From NCBI GenBank assembly GCA_963932465.1, contig CAWVRF010001075.1, positions 62,001 to 126,000 of the forward strand: a stretch of 64,000 nt of DNA, given 5' to 3'. Made by a program: the position numbers and the translations under genes. How positions within the stretch are numbered: the first letter of the stretch is position 1; each line of letters begins with the position of its first letter. This document shows, piece after piece, positions 42,401 through 52,842 of the stretch. The notes beneath the pieces were generated by a model that saw nothing but the letters and a program-made list of their open reading frames with translations, had not been told where the DNA came from and did not search any database. This stretch comes from Maratus speciosus (lineage: Eukaryota; Arthropoda; Arachnida; Araneae; Salticidae).

Positions 42401-42529
42401 CCAATCTCTGCACGAAATTCCATCTTTTTCAGTTTCACAGCTAACATCTACAGAATCAAGTGTAATCGAGAAAGTATTGTCAGTGATATGATGTGAAATA
42501 TCAAACCATATAGCAAAGACAATACACAT
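39462..42529 (-). CDS. Candidate small cysteine-rich protein gene, left copy
   Basis: Proposed coding exons on the minus strand are 42529-42359 (57 codons from ATG; donor GTATAA), 41480-41378 (acceptor TTTGTTCAG; 34 codons plus one base; strong donor GTAAGT) and 39517-39462 (acceptor CTCCTTACCACAG; ending TAG). Phases agree at both junctions, giving 109 residues. Cysteines are at about 2, 31, 40, 59, 76, 81, 85 and 102. The second exon holds the most striking run, DCIRGWCGKSC. An upstream TGA in frame makes the ATG the likely start. There is no obvious N-terminal signal peptide, so a missing alternative first exon is possible. I recognise no family. The first coding exon is duplicated in the right arm with a stop codon. 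The last exon is the weakest part. Confidence 0.42.
39518..40832. other. Intron of the candidate gene, AT-rich
   Basis: No further exon or repeat family was recognised apart from low-complexity T and A runs. Frames at 40424 and 40627 are low-complexity. Confidence 0.35.
40833..40930. repeat. One-ended relative of the CAGTGTTGAATTCAG MITE
   Basis: CAGTGTTGAATTCAGACAC followed by a G run and 'ccggtggagaaattgcactt' parallels the complement of 16157-16311. The opposite terminus is not found, so it is truncated. Confidence 0.6.
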
Positions 42530-43302
42530 TCAATCAATATGCTGCGAGTTACTGGTGCTGATAATGGTAATGGTGGTTGGCAAGAAGTGTCACTGTAAAG
42601 AGAAAAGAAAAACATTAAAAAAACCCAACAACATAGATTTCATAAATTACAGTCTATTAAAAATACAGTCCATGAATATTTAAAAAGTGACGTTGCGATA
42701 GCATTATATTATATTAATAACAGGGTTGGCAAGTTTCTGCCAGAGTGGTTAAAACCAGCGGTTAAAACCGGCATGGCAGAAACTAGTTTCTGCCAGTAAG
42801 TGGCAAAAACTGGCAGAAACTAAGAAATAATATTAATAAGAACTTTAATGTACAAAGATTCATAATTCACACATGTATTTGATATGTAAACAATTAAGTT
42901 AAAAATTAAAGATTATGAATGTTATTCAAAGCAGTAAAAAAGTTTCAAAATGATCATATAAATACACTTTGTTTATATAATAATAGGTACTAATTTTCTT
43001 TCACTTGAAAAACAGAAATTTTCAATGGTAGCCTGATGCTGTACAAGTTTAACTATTTTATATTGTTGTTTAGAGTTGAATTTTTATTTAAAAATAAAAA
43101 AAGAAATTTTAAATTTCTTTTTTTTTTTACTTTTACAAAAAAATCTGTGATATTTTAACAAATGTATTTTTCAGAGTATTTTTAAATAATTAATGCAATG
43201 CAATAACTTAAAGATTATGATTCTTGTGAAAATATATAAGTAAATAATTGAAACACAATAAATAACAGAAAAAAAATTAATGAAATATCATGTACAATTA
43301 TT

Positions 43303-43840
43303 TTACAATATTGAAAGAACAAAATTGCCACTCAAATATACTATTATTACTTTTTCTACAGAACATTCCATAGCATAGGACAAAATTTTGCTAATCTTCC
43401 TGAACACACTGTTTCTTAATTTGTTTTGAATGAAAGAAAAGTTTGAAAATATTCTTTCAAGACTATCATTACTTGCTGGCAATGTCATTTTTGAGGATGC
43501 AAAATTTGAAAAATCCTCATTTTCACCAGTATTCGTTTTTAAAGACGACCACCACACAGGCAAGGGCAAAACATTTTCTAGGGCTTCCTTGGAGAAATAT
43601 ATTTCTGGGATAGGAGTCGATTTTGCTTCAATGGATATTATATATGGCACAAAATTGGGATTAATATCAGAAAGCAATTTCGTTGCCTTTTCTTTATGCT
43701 CATATGTCAATTTGATCCCATATACTTAGGATGAAGTAAATAAGCTAGCATATGGTAGTCGGTTATTACTGTATTAAATCTGCTTTGAACCTTTGTAGTT
43801 GTTTGTTTTGTAAGTGCAAAATGTGGTTGGAACATTTTCA
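43303..43840 (-). pseudogene. hAT transposase C-terminal remnant
   Basis: Minus-strand frames encode first a stretch ending 'YHMLAYLLHPKYMG' (43840-43720, one phase). After a frameshift near 43712 they encode about 135 residues with LPASNDSLERIFSNFSFIQ, the hAT dimerisation signature including its Glu. The apparent start at 43710 is a TTG inside the domain, not a true initiator. The N-terminal zinc finger and most of the catalytic core are absent, so the element depends on a transposase supplied elsewhere. Confidence 0.85.
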
Positions 43841-43852
43841 ACTAACAGTCTT

Positions 43853-43996
43853 AATAAAAAAGCTAAAATCATTAACAACGATTTTATGCACAAATAACAT
43901 ACAGACACGACAAAAAAATCCCATATGATCGTTTTTTGTCATGTCTGTACGTTATTTGTGCGTAAAATCATTGTTAAAGATTTTAGCTTTTCTATT
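43853..43996. repeat. Long palindrome inside the hAT derivative
   Basis: Arms of about 60 bases ('gctaaaatcattaacaacga' ... 'acatacagacacgacaaaaa' and the complement) surround a short AT centre near 43920. It is likely a small foldback insertion or the hinge of the internal deletion. No clear target duplication. Confidence 0.8.
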
Positions 43997-45049
43997 AAAA
44001 TTCGCACAAAGATTGATCTATGCTTTTATAAGTCTTAAATTAAAAAAAAAAACAAAGGAAAAAAAAACAAAGAAAAGTTAGATTTGTTCCTTTGAATACT
44101 GTGTTTAAATGAAATGTTTTTAAGTCCATAGAATTACAAGATCCACATATAACTATAACATTTCTATGAGAAATAATTTATAGTGTTATTATTAAATTAT
44201 TACGTTAAATTACAGAAAAGCATTTTGAGCAAGTATTGAATATTTTTCTTTTCTTTTCATTGCTTCATTTAAAATAAGTATTGGATATAGTTTTGTATTT
44301 GATTTTTAAACTGAAATTTTATCTGTTACATTATTCATTTTTTCTAATACAAATCTACTTATTTTTTAATTAAAACTACCCACAATATTTCATTTGTTAT
44401 TTAAACGGAATAAAATGTACTTAAGGAATTTAATACTAGTAAAAAAGCCTCAGATTATGTCACGAAATGTGTTTATACCAGTTGTTGCCAGTTTCTGCCG
44501 GTTAAAACCACTTTCTGCCACTGGCACGGCAAAAACCCTTTTTTGCCGGCAAATAGCCAGCCCTGATTAATAATACAAATTATTTTCTTATATGTAAGAA
44601 AAGTGCTTTAAAAAAGGTGTACAAACTTTGCACACTATTAAATGATCAGGGTAACATAATAATTACATTTTTAATAGAAGAAAAAGCAGCATTTATAAAT
44701 ACCGCATTTTCTGTCGTGTTTGCCATTTTTTTTTCTTATGCTACGATCATTTCGACCGATGTATAAGTTTGCGAAAAGCACTTTTCGAACTGCGTTTTAT
44801 ATACTACAATCGTAAATAATAAATATTTTAAAACTTACTTTATTCAAATTACTACAATCTCTAAGCTAATCAGCAGACGCAGAGTGAGATGAAATGCACA
44901 GAGGAACGCTACATACGGAGGGATAGGAAAATGAGAATGAGAATGACAAATCGCCAAGAGGTAACGCGTTCAAAGGGTTACTTGTATTGTAGAAAAAGCG
45001 ATTACGCCAAACCAGATATGCTGCCAAGATGCCAAGAGGTTACTAGATG

Positions 45050-45090
45050 TAGTCACGTGACCCTCTGTCAGGCGCATGCGTATTAGGTGG
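45050..45090 (-). promoter_or_regulatory. Promoter-like cluster, left arm
   Basis: The E-box palindrome GTCACGTGAC (45053-45062) and a GCGCATGCG NRF-1-like site (about 45072-45080) lie in a CpG-richer patch upstream of the proposed non-coding exon. Both are repeated in the right arm near 62590-62625. No TATA box is evident. Confidence 0.4.
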
Positions 45091-45117
45091 AGCCAAGCTC
45101 ATTTTAGGGTTCCCCCA

Positions 45118-46204
45118 TGTTACTAAGATTTTCACTGAAAAACATGGAACTTTGAAACATTATTTTCTGCTTCCTGATTGGTTTGATTACGAGTGTCAAC
45201 AATAATGCAAGATTATAACATATACAAGGGGGAATTGTAAAAAAATAATAAAAGTTAAATTTTTATTCGTTACTTTTTTATAAACCAAAAACATTGAAGG
45301 GTGCCCAGCCCATTACTGACACATCTACCCTATATGTTATTATTGTTTTATATATACAATTTACTTATGTTTGCATAAAAGTAAACAAATGGCTTGTTTA
45401 TGTTAAATAAATTCTATAAATATTGAAGTAATTGCTTGTTGAGTCTGTGAATAGGCATGAAAAAGGCCCCAATACTTGTTTATGTACGGGATATAAAGCA
45501 TTTCATTTATAAATGATATGCTAATTTGCAGTTTTTATAATTTCTGTAATTACTAGTTATAATTTTATTAATTAAAGTATAAAAAAATATATGTTACAAT
45601 TAGAGGTTTAATTGGTTTGGAAATATAAAATTCTGCGTAGCTATTCAGCATTGTAACCCAACAAAAAAAATCAAAATTTTAAATTAAAAAAAAAAATTGA
45701 CAACAAATGAATTTTGAATTTCTAAAAATATTCATTTTTTTTTTTTTTTTAAACACCGTAACTTATATGCGCTCTTTAACAAAAATTATAATTACATAAG
45801 ATGTGTGTGTGGGTGAGGCAAAAGAGTTATTGGCAACTAAAAATTATTCCTGGCAGCAGATTTTCTTTTATTTGTAGATTTATAAATCCAAATCATATTT
45901 CATGTGCATCGAGCGAACGTTAAACGGTGCTAATGAAAATCCAACAGTCTAAAAAGCTAGTTTAATTTATTGCCCACACTATGAAATTAAATACAAAACA
46001 CGCCATGATTTTTTTAAATATGTTAAATTACAATTTTAAACAGATTTATATTAAAATATGATTTTCATGATTTTTTTTTTCTGTCTTAATGAATGAATGG
46101 CTGCCAAAAATAGCAAGTTTCGAAAGCAATTAAACCTGCAATTAGATCGTACTACGGAATACTTGTAATCTGAGAAAGTATAAAAACTGAAAACAAATAA
46201 TTTC
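45118..46204. other. AT-rich stretch, no gene
   Basis: Nothing recognised. Long A and T runs near 45680-45755. Confidence 0.45.
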
Positions 46205-46404
46205 NNNNNNNNNNNNNNNNNNNNNNNNNNNNNNNNNNNNNNNNNNNNNNNNNNNNNNNNNNNNNNNNNNNNNNNNNNNNNNNNNNNNNNNNNNNNNNNN
46301 NNNNNNNNNNNNNNNNNNNNNNNNNNNNNNNNNNNNNNNNNNNNNNNNNNNNNNNNNNNNNNNNNNNNNNNNNNNNNNNNNNNNNNNNNNNNNNNNNNNN
46401 NNNN
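46205..46404. other. Assembly gap, 200 N
   Basis: Exactly 200 unknown bases, a round number suggesting an arbitrary scaffold gap. Sequence just right of it (46405-46470: 'gcgtatagcctctgttcttt', 'acgactacatcactg') belongs to the repeat family at 12690 and 14609. Confidence 0.98.
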
Positions 46405-46581
46405 ATACCCTCTGCTTAGAGCGTATAGCCTCTGTTCTTTTTACGACTACATCACTGTGTAGTAGACACTATATCTTAAAATACATTAGTGCATTCTATA
46501 TTGGAGACGCATTACACAAATAATCGACTTTAGAGTGTACTTTATTAACACAAATAACGAAGATACTTTAGTAATGGATTA

Positions 46582-47230
46582 CAGTAGAACCTCGATTATC
46601 CGAAATAATTAGGACCGACCTTCTTTCGGAAAATCGAATTTTTCGGATAATCGAGAATGCTTCAATTTTAAGATTAAGGAGAAATAGATGCAATATTTCG
46701 CATTATGGTAACAAGTGCTTAATAAAAATAAAGCAATAGCAAAATCGAAACAAGAATAAATTACCTGCATTTTAATTTTGAAATTAAGTGCCTTTTACAT
46801 AGATCACAAGGGTTTGAAAAAATGTTTTGTTTATCGCAGTTTCGACTGCCTTTGCTTTGAAGCTGTATCACAGAGTTTTTTAATATTATTAGTTCATCAT
46901 TATCACAATCTTTCTGCTGCTCCAGCCATGCCAAACCTTTTTCAAAACATTCAAAAGCTTCAGCATTGCTAATTTTTCGTTTTCTTCGTTCCACTCCGCG
47001 GCTTACAAGTTAAATTTAAAGGAACTCTAAGAAAGGGGATCGAAAATATTTATATATACTCGTAGTTTGGAAAGGACCGCTTGCACACGTGGAATATGGT
47101 AGTTAAAAAAAAGCTTTCAAAATGGATTTTACACACAAGCAATCTGATAGTAAAAAAAAAGCTTCAAAAATGGATTTCGGTTAATCGAGAGTTTCGGTTA
47201 AAATAGTTTCGGATAAAAGAGGTTCTAATG
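46582..47230 (-). mobile_element. Tigger/pogo element, internally deleted (649 bp)
   Basis: Ends CAGTAGAACCTCGATTATCC and, inverted, CATTAGAACCTCTTTTATCC, flanked by TA (46580-46581 and 47231-47232). The 'cggataatcgag' and 'cggttaatcgaga' motifs lie inside. It retains a C-terminal transposase piece on the minus strand. Confidence 0.9.
46761..46994 (-). pseudogene. Tigger/pogo transposase C-terminal fragment
   Basis: A 77-codon frame with NAEAFECFEKGLAWLEQQ followed by DCDNDELIILKNS. This resembles the tail of Tigger/jerky-type DDE transposases, where a short helix 'A.e....l..wlE....' precedes '...ilkr...'. The catalytic domain and DNA-binding helix-turn-helix are missing. Confidence 0.75.
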
Positions 47231-47232
47231 TA

Positions 47233-47855
47233 TTCTGAAAGTTTTAGATTGTATGTCTTTGTAAAAGAAAGTCTTCGGAGTTCGAGTAATTAATTAAGAA
47301 GAAAAGTAAACCTTTACTCTAAAAAGGTTTGATTCACAATAAAGTGTTATTAAATAGGTACTTCATTGATGTCTGAGGAACAGTGAACATAATATCGAAA
47401 ACCGGCCAAATCCAGATTGAAAATGTGCTTTCTCAATGTACGCTATTAGCATCTCGGTAATTTCGCAAAAGGAAAAACTTAATGAATAATAATGATAAAT
47501 GATTATGATAAATGGGATAAATGATTCTATAAATCTTCACAAAATCAAGATATGTCCCTTTGAAATCGTTGTATCACTGCAGGGAAGGCCCACCGGCGAC
47601 GGCTTAAAAATTGCCGATCACCAAATCAATGTTCAGTCTTACGACAAAAATAACGAACTGAAATCTTTTTTGAAACATCTGTCACATAGGGCATTTTGAT
47701 ATGACGTAAAAAAGGTAGAACACAAATCCGCCATCTGCGCACTCGACTGCACATATTCTTGGCATTTTTTGAGTGAATTCATGTTTACTATATTGGCTTC
47801 TTTTTCGCACATTATGCGATTGTAAAGTGCTTCTGTACAACTTTTTTTAAAGAAA
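47233..47855. other. No gene seen; possible upstream region
   Basis: Contains 'atgacgtaaaaaaggtagaa' (47700 on), similar to 'atgacgtcaaaaaggtagaa' at 62347. The latter lies in the promoter-like region before the right arm. No exon recognised; the 66-codon frame at 47499 has no family. Confidence 0.35.
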
Positions 47856-47944
47856 ATGCCGAAGTGCCATCTTTTGCAAAACGTGTATTGTTGTTATCGT
47901 CTAGCGTATAGAAAAATAAATGTAAACGGAGAAACATATACTAA
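47856..47944 (+). CDS. Possible first coding exon
   Basis: ATG at 47856 opens MPKCHLLQNVYCCYRLAYRK and continues to a consensus donor GTAAGT at 47945 after 29 codons and two bases. The upstream region shares a CRE-like string with the promoter-like region at 62341. No downstream exon could be matched with confidence, and no family is recognised. Confidence 0.22.
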
Positions 47945-48600
47945 GTAAGTGTTTTGTGTATTTTTTTCTGTTTCATTTTCTTTCAGATTAGTTTTTTATT
48001 TGGTATCTCGTATAATTTTTTTTGGTTACGTCAATGTTAAAAATTTTTTGGTGTTAGATATGATCCTGTTACTTCTACTGCTTTTGCCCAGTGTAATTTT
48101 ACGAATTTAATATTATTATTAAACAACGTGTAGTTATATGTAGAGTAATATTAACATATATTACAAGTAGGATATATCTTCTGATCAATGACATACTCAA
48201 GATTTTTTTAGTGTGGAGCAGGAATGAAAAGTGCATAACTTTTTCAAAAAAAGTTAGTTCTTTGAAAATAAAAGACTTACCGAATTTTACAGATATCAAA
48301 AGCACATCTGTGAAAATATGTATTCATGTACTTTTATTTAAAAGAAAGTCATTGTGACTGAAAGCTAACCCCCACAACCAGTAAATATAAGTTACATGCC
48401 TGAGTTGAACTCTTTTATTGTTGGGTTATTCTCTGCAATAGTGCAAAAAGTGCTTCCCAGCCATATAAATGCTCTTAATTTTATTACATTTTTATTTATT
48501 TTTATTTTTATTAGAAGATCTAAACATAGTTTATTAGGGGCAGAAAGTAAAATTTAAAAATAAATAAATTTAGTATTTAAAAATATAATATATATCATGC
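47945..48600. other. AT-rich stretch, no gene
   Basis: Nothing recognised. Confidence 0.4.
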
Positions 48601-48604
48601 AAAC

Positions 48605-49170
48605 ATCATTCCCTCACCTTTCCCCCACCTGTACTACCCAATTTTATTGCCTATTTCTTTCCATCCAGAAATAAAAATAATTAAAAATACCCTAAGCAAA
48701 ATAAAGTTCTTATTTGATACATTACAAAAAATAATAAAAATATTAATTTTTACTATTATTATATAGTCTACTCAATCAATTATATGTTTCCCCATGTTAG
48801 ACCATCATTCCCTCACACATTGCTATTATCTCAAATATCTACCACTAATGAGCAGTAGCAGTCTAGCATCCTTCAGAGAAGAAGCTATTTTGAGCACTTG
48901 TCAGTCCAGCAACATAAATTGGTGGTGTAAGATTTTGTTAATTTTACAGAATTTTTTTTAGTCAGTATATCCGGAAGCGTTTTTATTAGCAGTCATTCCC
49001 TCACACAGAATATTAATTTTTTTGTAAATATCAAAAATTTTAATTTTATCATACATTATATATTAAGTGTTTCTCTTAAAGGAAACAGTTTGGATTTCTT
49101 CATAATTTTGCATTTTTCCGGCTACAACTAGTAAAAATGTCTTATTTCATCATTCCCTCACATGTTTTAT
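48605..49170. repeat. Four spaced copies of CATTCCCTCAC
   Basis: The motif ATCATTCCCTCAC (or GTCATTCCCTCAC) occurs at about 48606, 48806, 48992 and 49148, embedded in otherwise AT-rich and mutually dissimilar sequence. The spacing of roughly 155-200 bases suggests decayed tandem units or a spaced protein-binding site. Confidence 0.65.
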
Positions 49171-49860
49171 TTTATTTTTTTTGTTAAGTCAAATTTTTAA
49201 AACAATTTCTGTTGCTATTAAAATCTTCAATAATTGACTGATTTCTTACCATTTATCTAATTTTTATGAAAATTTACATATGCATCATTCAAGTCAGACT
49301 GCTGGCCAAATTTGCAAGTATTGTAGAGAACAACCCTGTTGTTAAATATCAATAACTTACAAAACTGAATGTTTTCAGTGGATATGGTAAGCAGTGTTAG
49401 GGAATAAAAGGTTAAAAATGAGGTGGATGAAATTGCAATAATCAGTTTAATCACAATCATTAACAGCTTTTTATGTTTTTTTTATCTCTCAGTGCTTTTT
49501 AAAAAACTTCATACTTTTCTCAGAGATTAAGAGAGGGGTCGCAATCCTCTCCATGCTTTGGAATTCTAATACACAAAAATGTCAGTAGGGTATCTGGGAT
49601 TTTGTTCCGAGAAAGCGGAGAGCTGAGATGCGAAATGGTCTTGTGTACAAAGTTATGTAAAAAAAAATTATGTACTAAATCATTGCTTAGGGATAGAATT
49701 CTTTTATGAGGTTTTCGTTAATGTTACAAATGATACTATTTTAACAAATACATATATAGTCAGCTATTTTCAGTTTCCCATATCTGATTTTGAGTATACT
49801 TTAATAAAAAATCAACATTTACTGTTTGAATCAAATATTTAGGTTTTGTTATATTTTGTC
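49171..49860. other. AT-rich stretch, no gene
   Basis: Nothing recognised. Position 49853-49860 is the left target duplication of the next element. Confidence 0.4.
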
Positions 49861-50040
49861 GGTACTTTTCGGTTAGCCGGGCGCCAGTGTTTTATATACA
49901 TACATATATATGTGTATATATATACATATATGTGTATATATATACATACATGTATATATATACACATACATGTGTATATATATACACATACATGTATATA
50001 TATATATAAAACACTGGTGCCCAACTAACTGAAAAGTACC
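49861..50040. mobile_element. AT-rich foldback MITE, GGTACTTTTCGGTTAGCC family, copy 1
   Basis: Inverted ends GGTACTTTTCGGTTAGCCGG and the complement of AACTAACTGAAAAGTACC enclose an alternating 'atatacatacatgtatat' centre. The flanks ATTTTGTC and ATTTTGCC differ at one place, consistent with an eroded 8-bp duplication. The frames on both strands rich in Tyr, Ile and His are microsatellite translation. Confidence 0.85.
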
Positions 50041-50633
50041 ATTTTGCCTTTCATTTTTTAAATATTATATGTATGCATGTATTACATTATTTTCTCTCTT
50101 TTAATTTGCTAGTTGCTTTAGCTGCTAGAAATGAAACAAGGATGGTGTGAATAGGTGTTACGCAGTATGATCTGTTCATCAGCAGCATCAGTTATTGTCA
50201 CTAACATGTTGACGATTGGTGCAGAGAGCAGCAAAGTCAACTTATTTCTAGTAGAGTTGCAGCTTGTTGGTTCCTTACTTCTGTGGTGGCCCGTTGGAAT
50301 GCGCCTGGGAGACTATTAGGTTAGAAATAATCTTTTAGTCTTTTGGATGCTAACTTGCAGGCTAAATCACTGTTTGTATGCAGCATGGAGGCTACACTTC
50401 TTTTATGTTTTGATGAGGATTTTATTTTGCTTTATTGCCTATCTTTATGAAAAGTAAGTCATTTAATTTATTACTTAAAAAAAAAAAAATTATGTTACGT
50501 ACTGCTGATGTACGAGTAAATTTGATTTAAGACATTAATTTTTAAGGGATTTCGTAATTATCAATTGCATAAATTTAAATTAAAACAATCACTTAGATTA
50601 AAATAAAGACTTTAGTATAAAATTAGATTATTG
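50041..50633. other. Spacer, no gene
   Basis: No gene seen. Confidence 0.4.
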
Positions 50634-50776
50634 GGTACTTTTTGGTTAGCCGTGGCACCAGTGTTATATATTACTTATATACATATATATGCATGTGTTG
50701 TGTATATATACACACACACACACATATATATATATATGCATATATAACACTGGCACCCGGCTAACCGAAAAGTACT
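50634..50776. mobile_element. AT-rich foldback MITE, GGTACTTTTCGGTTAGCC family, copy 2
   Basis: Ends GGTACTTTTTGGTTAGCC and the complement of GGCTAACCGAAAAGTACT, flanked by the exact 8-bp duplication GATTATTG (50626-50633 and 50777-50784). The centre is CACACA and TATATA repeats. Confidence 0.9.
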
Positions 50777-50937
50777 GATTATTGTTTAAGGAAACATGCT
50801 AATATATATACATACATACTTATATACATATATGCATGTGTTATATATATACACACACATATATATATATGCATATATAACACTGGCACCCGGCTAACCG
50901 AAAAGTATCGATTATTGTTTAAGAAAACATGCTAATA
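50777..50937. repeat. Tandem duplication of the MITE right half plus flank
   Basis: After copy 2, 'gattattgtttaaggaaaca' and 'tgctaatata' are followed by a second right half ('cttatatacatatatgcatg' to 'ggctaaccgaaaagtatc'). The flank then recurs as 'gattattgtttaagaaaaca'. So about 134 bp, the right half of the MITE plus about 35 bp of flanking DNA, were duplicated in tandem after insertion. Confidence 0.85.
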
Positions 50938-52842
50938 TAAGCAAGCATAAAAAAAAAAAAAAAAAAAAAAAAATTAAAGCATCTTTTTATTAGAATACTC
51001 TAATAGAACAGAATATTTATAAATAATGTGGAGGTGAAAATAAATTATAAAAGCATGTGGCATTGACAGAAGTATTCTGCTCTTTTCCTTTAGATGAACA
51101 CCACTTTGCACTGAATGCAAATGTTGGCACAGAATGTGCAGACATGTATAAATGGCTGTACAATATATTAATATATCATGCAGTCACCATTTTTTACTTT
51201 TGGTTGCAGATTTTTTAATTAATTTTCTTTCACTTTTGGAACCTGTTCTAAAAGTAAAAATATCCTCTTAAAAAAAACTGCAAGCAAAATTGAAAAAATA
51301 AAAATCGAATGTACAAATTTACAGCTATCCAATGACAAAAAAATATACATATTGAAATGTAAATAATATTTTTAAAAGAATCTTCCCATAGGTTTAACAT
51401 TAGCTTGTGAGTGTCTTTGCATGAAAGGATGGGAGCCTTAACCTATTAATCATACTGATGACTTTAAAAAACTAAGAGGAATGAAATTAAATTTTGCAAC
51501 TCTTAATAATTTAAAAAGAAATTGAGTGCAAAGTCTTGTTTGCATATTTTTAAGTATAAGAACTGAATTTTTTTTAAACAAGACTATATTCTTCCAGAAA
51601 TTGTATTTAAAATTCCACCAAACTTTCTAGTTTAAAAGTAAAAGCTAAAAGATGTCATATTTTCTGAACAAGAATTTCAAGTTTGATGAGAAGAAAAATG
51701 CATTTTGTCAGATCTTTAATGAAGGTAAAGAAGGAAGAAAGAATTTGTGAGCAAAAAATTAAATGTGTAAATTAAAATCTGTAACTCAAAAGCGCGAAGT
51801 CGGAGTAGTTGCCGGAGCCACAGTATTTTATCTAGGAGCGGAGCTGGAGCATCAAAAATTGTTCGGCTCTGGGTCACTGCCGAACGCAATTCAATATCTT
51901 TTTCTTGTTAAATCCATTGTTTACTTTAGTAGAATTCATTTGTATTTTTTTAAGAAGTGTGAGCTGTATTATCATTAAACTGTGAATTTGTGTTTCTTTT
52001 ACACTATTTTATTTAACTTGTAAATATGTCAAGCTACAATTTTATAATAGATTTATTACTCACTTCTTGATAGTCCAGAATCATAAAAAATATGTACACA
52101 AGTGTGCTTCTGACGACAATAATATTTTAAGGAACTTTATTATAATATAATAAATGAATTTTAAGGCATTTTTGAGTTAGCCACAGGTGATAAATCACCA
52201 AACATTCTTTATGGTTGGTTACAAGTTACAACAGAGTTAATTATGCTCCAAACAACACACCAATAAAATATGCCAACTGGCTGTGAAATAGTAGCAACAA
52301 AATATTTTAAAACTCTTAATGGTAGAAAATAAAATAAAAATAAAGAATAATATGTATTTTTTTAAATCTGCTTTTATCAATTAATAGCTTAATATTAAGT
52401 AAATTATAGGTTAAGAAAACAATTTAAAGATTCTGAATACATAGTTTTAAAAATGCTTTTTCCCCCCCTTTCCTGTTGTCATATCTGAAAAAAAAAATTA
52501 TAGATCAATTGTAATTTTTTTAATAAATTTGGCATTCATTTAATAAATTCGGTCGATTTTCAATAATTAGAGTCATTCCAAATTCATGTATTGTAACAAG
52601 TTTTTTGGACCAACAGGATTTGCAGTCCTGAAATTAGACATGATTTTTATAAATATTGAATGCTTTATGGGTGGTGGTTAAAGAAAAAAAAAACTATTTT
52701 TGATACTTGTGTATTATTCGGTCTAGGTCATACTCACTGTGCCAAAAATATTACAGTAACCCCTTATTATTATATACTTTTTTTTCATTTTAAGTGCTTA
52801 TTATACAGTTGTCATATTAAAGGCGATGGCAGAAATATTTAT
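50938..52842. other. AT-rich stretch; possible MITE fragment near 51800
   Basis: 'gcgaagtcggagtagttgcc' and 'ggagcggagctggagc' near 51792-51852 recall the GGGCTGCGAAGTCGG MITE at 57408, though neither end is complete. Otherwise no gene. Confidence 0.35.

Larger units (their letters stand above)
42721..44565 (-). mobile_element. hAT deletion derivative (1845 bp), nested in left arm
   Basis: Ends CAGGGTTGGCAAGTTTCTGCC-like and the complement of GCCGGCAAATAGCCAGCCCTG-like (the shared inverted core is CAGGGYTGGC). It is flanked by the exact 8-bp duplication ATTAATAA (42713-42720 and 44566-44573). The right arm of the inverted duplication has the single, uninterrupted ATTAATAA. Many TTTCTGCC / GGCAGAAA repeats lie near both ends. 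It retains only the C-terminal part of a transposase. Confidence 0.95.
42359..45100 (-). other. 5' region of the candidate gene: UTR exon, intron, exon 2
   Basis: Downstream of a promoter-like stretch, a non-coding first exon ends at a GTAAGT donor (44838-44833) and joins the acceptor TTTTCTCTTTACAG before 42592. The second exon begins with about 63 untranslated bases before the ATG at 42529. Donor and acceptor are both conserved in the right arm (62839 and 63219), which supports the model. Confidence 0.45.
41823..45117. repeat. Left arm of large inverted duplication
   Basis: From 'ataattattttactttgaaa' to 'ttagggttccccca' this is the reverse complement of 62561-64000. Substitutions and small indels are scattered and one 1.85-kb insertion is present in this arm only. 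The homology breaks at 45117 / 62561 without any gap in the assembly. At the other side the right arm runs off the window, so the true length is unknown. Confidence 0.95.

Noticed and set aside
43303..43710. 135-codon frame as an intact gene
   Set aside because: Its apparent start is a TTG within a transposase domain, and homologous sequence continues upstream in another phase, so it is called a pseudogene.
49839..50028. Frames on both strands rich in Tyr, Ile and His
   Set aside because: They are translations of the TATATACATACA centre of a foldback MITE.
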